64,000 nt of DNA from Aphis gossypii (Eukaryota > Arthropoda > Insecta > Hemiptera > Aphididae), in assembly GCF_020184175.1 (NCBI RefSeq), contig NC_065531.1, positions 67,100,806 to 67,164,805 of the forward strand, in the 5' to 3' direction. Positions within the stretch are counted from its first letter, which is position 1, and each line of letters begins with the position of its first letter. The position numbers and the translations under genes were made by a program. A model generated the notes under the pieces. That model was not told where the DNA came from and made no database searches. It saw only the letters and a list, made by a program, of their open reading frames with translations. Of the stretch, positions 62,159 to 64,000 are shown piece after piece.

Positions 62159-64000
62159 AAGGAATTCTTATTTATTTAATTTATATACAATTTTAAATTG
62201 AAAATTATTTAAATTAACAAGCTTTAATTTTTGAAATTAAAAATAACCCTCATTTGCAATTTACGTTCTAACATAAATAATGGTTTTTTTTTTATTAAAA
62301 ATTAATGATTAAAAAAAAAATAATAATATTATATTTTATAAAAATTGAGACAGTTAAAAATAAATAAATAAATAACTTTTAATTTCTATGACTTTATATA
62401 TTAAAGGTATACTTGATACTTGTGTAAGTGTTAAAATATTTTAAATAAATTAAAATTTTTTATACAATATTTAATTATGAAATTTGTATTCGTGTATATA
62501 GTCTTATTATTTTTATATTTTAAATTATAATGTACTTGGTAATAATATTGGTTTACTTTCTATAATTTGTAATACTTTTTAACTGAAATATTACATTTTT
62601 AGTTTTTTGTATCGTTTAAAAATTTGAAATTGCATAATTTATAAGTGAGTATTATCTAAAAAAAAATAATATATCTATATTAAGTATTTATAGCATGGAG
62701 ATTTAGGAATTTTAAACATGAAATATCGTAGGTATCACTATAATCATATTTAAAATTAAAGTCAGAATTCTATAAATTATGTATTTTTGAAGTATAAATT
62801 AATAATTTTATTTTTAATTTTTTTTTAAAAACTTCTTTAATATAAATTGAATTATCTGAAAATATTAAGTAACATGAACAAATAAATAAAATTTTGGGCG
62901 TCGGCATTTAATAAATTAATACATACGTTTTAAAAATACAATTATTTTCACACATGTATATTTAAGAGGATTCATTCTTTACAAAATATAAACTATTACT
63001 TTTTTTTTAATAATATAGTTAACCTATTTAAATTTTCTATAATATTTAATTTTTTTTGTAAATATTTCATTCATATTTAATAAACTTTTGTAAATTCAAT
63101 ACTCATCACTTTTTGTGACTTGTGAGGATAGTCCTTAAATATTTATACCGATTATTATGTATAATTCGATAGAACGCATGACAAATATTATATATGAATG
63201 TACACATTGTCAAAATAAAACAAAAAAAATAACTAAAATATTGAAGTGATGATTGGACAGGTATCCATAATTTTTTTTAAAGAATATGTTATGGATTTGT
63301 TTTTTTTCTTATAAGAAGTATCTTTAAAATATTTTTTTAATATGTTATATTTCAAATGTTATTTCCATACACCTATTTTCAATAATTTTGAATGCAATTG
63401 TTTCTTCTTCTTAGTTGTTAGACCGTTGTTTTCTTTTTGTAAATATTACTTATAGGTACATATTTTTTTAGGGTAAAATATAGGTATTAACGATGCAACA
63501 TGAAATTAAATACTTTTTTTCATTCAGAAATGATTGTTCATTTATTTGAACATTTTGAGATAATATTCAATCCAAAGTATAATAGTATAAATAATTTTTA
63601 TAAAGTTGAAATTAAAAAAAATTCTTGAAATATAAAATTCAAATAAAATATTACATTTTATATTTGATGGTAAAATGTTAAAGTGCAAACACATAAAATG
63701 GAATGGAATAAAATTATGGAGATGACAAAAAAAAAAAAATGATATTATTTATGTTACATATAACCTAAAGTTGATTACATAAAAAAAAATTTGGTTTTCG
63801 AGAACTTAAATAAATGTTTTTATATAGATATAGGCATATTGCTTATTGAATTTGTAATAAATGTTAAATATAAAATATTCTATTGAGAATACATATTATA
63901 TTGTTACTACTATTATATTTATATTTATTTTTTTTACTCATAAACCAATATATTTAACTACTTATATACATTTGAAAGCTACAATAATTTTATTTTTAAC
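62159..64000 (+). other. Probable intron running off the window
   Basis: 1.8 kb of AT-rich DNA with no further exon in a compatible frame that I could identify. No element recognised. Confidence 0.4.

Noticed and set aside
1..64000. CRISPR arrays, operons, riboswitches, prophage or bacterial transfer
   Set aside because: No regularly spaced direct repeats with spacers, no bacterial gene organisation; all recognised genes are intron-bearing animal genes except one retrocopy-like gene.

Overview
This is intron-rich eukaryotic nuclear DNA, very AT-rich, with GT-AG introns of about 60 bp to several kb and short GC-richer exons. Its five recognisable conserved genes are all animal genes. The low GC, the recurrent 'aggtacctat'-like words and the dense small transposon remnants resemble aphid genomes (Hemiptera, Sternorrhyncha). 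That assignment is an inference from style, not from an alignment. I see no prokaryotic gene, CRISPR array, provirus or convincing structural RNA gene.

Layout. At 2786-5866 (+) lies a seven-coding-exon C2H2 zinc-finger gene with a polyglutamine tail. At 14225-15076 (+) lies an intronless, GC-rich paralogue of it, which looks like a retrocopy or an intron-loss copy. At 15583-19346 (-) is SRP68, a protein of the signal recognition particle. At 20150-25373 (+) is a PDPR-like mitochondrial FAD/GcvT protein, head to head with SRP68. At 25562-28067 (-) is ribosomal protein eL13, tail to tail with PDPR and about 190 bp away. At 33106-37544 (+) is ARMT1, a DUF89 metal-dependent phosphatase. It probably starts from a 5' UTR exon near 28.6 kb, in a head-to-head arrangement with RpL13. 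A repeat-rich gap of about 7.7 kb follows (37.5-45.3 kb). At 45273-61133 (+) is RNF123/KPC1, a 21-exon SPRY-RING ubiquitin ligase. At 61988-62158 (+) a first coding exon of an unrecognised, probably membrane-anchored or secreted, protein begins and runs off the window.

I assembled the exons by hand from frame, splice sites and family similarity. Splice phases agree across every junction, and the predicted lengths (659, 582, 889, 226, 449 and 1253 aa) fit the families where a family is known. The genes are mostly housekeeping (translation, secretory targeting, mitochondrial regulation, metabolite repair, ubiquitylation). They do not form a pathway together.

The accessory content is mobile. 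There is a 574-bp hAT-type MITE with a perfect 8-bp target duplication (51.0 kb), and a 5'-truncated LINE tail with a 13-bp target duplication inside ARMT1. A fold-back TTAA element lies inside PDPR. A repeat family with 13-bp inverted ends has two near-tandem copies at 39.0-41.9 kb and fragments elsewhere. Two heat-shock-element arrays sit 0.7-1 kb upstream of RNF123 with no obvious client gene. I found no clearly new biological system. The best leads are the heat-shock arrays, the zinc-finger retro-paralogue pair, the inverted-end repeat family and the fold-back element.
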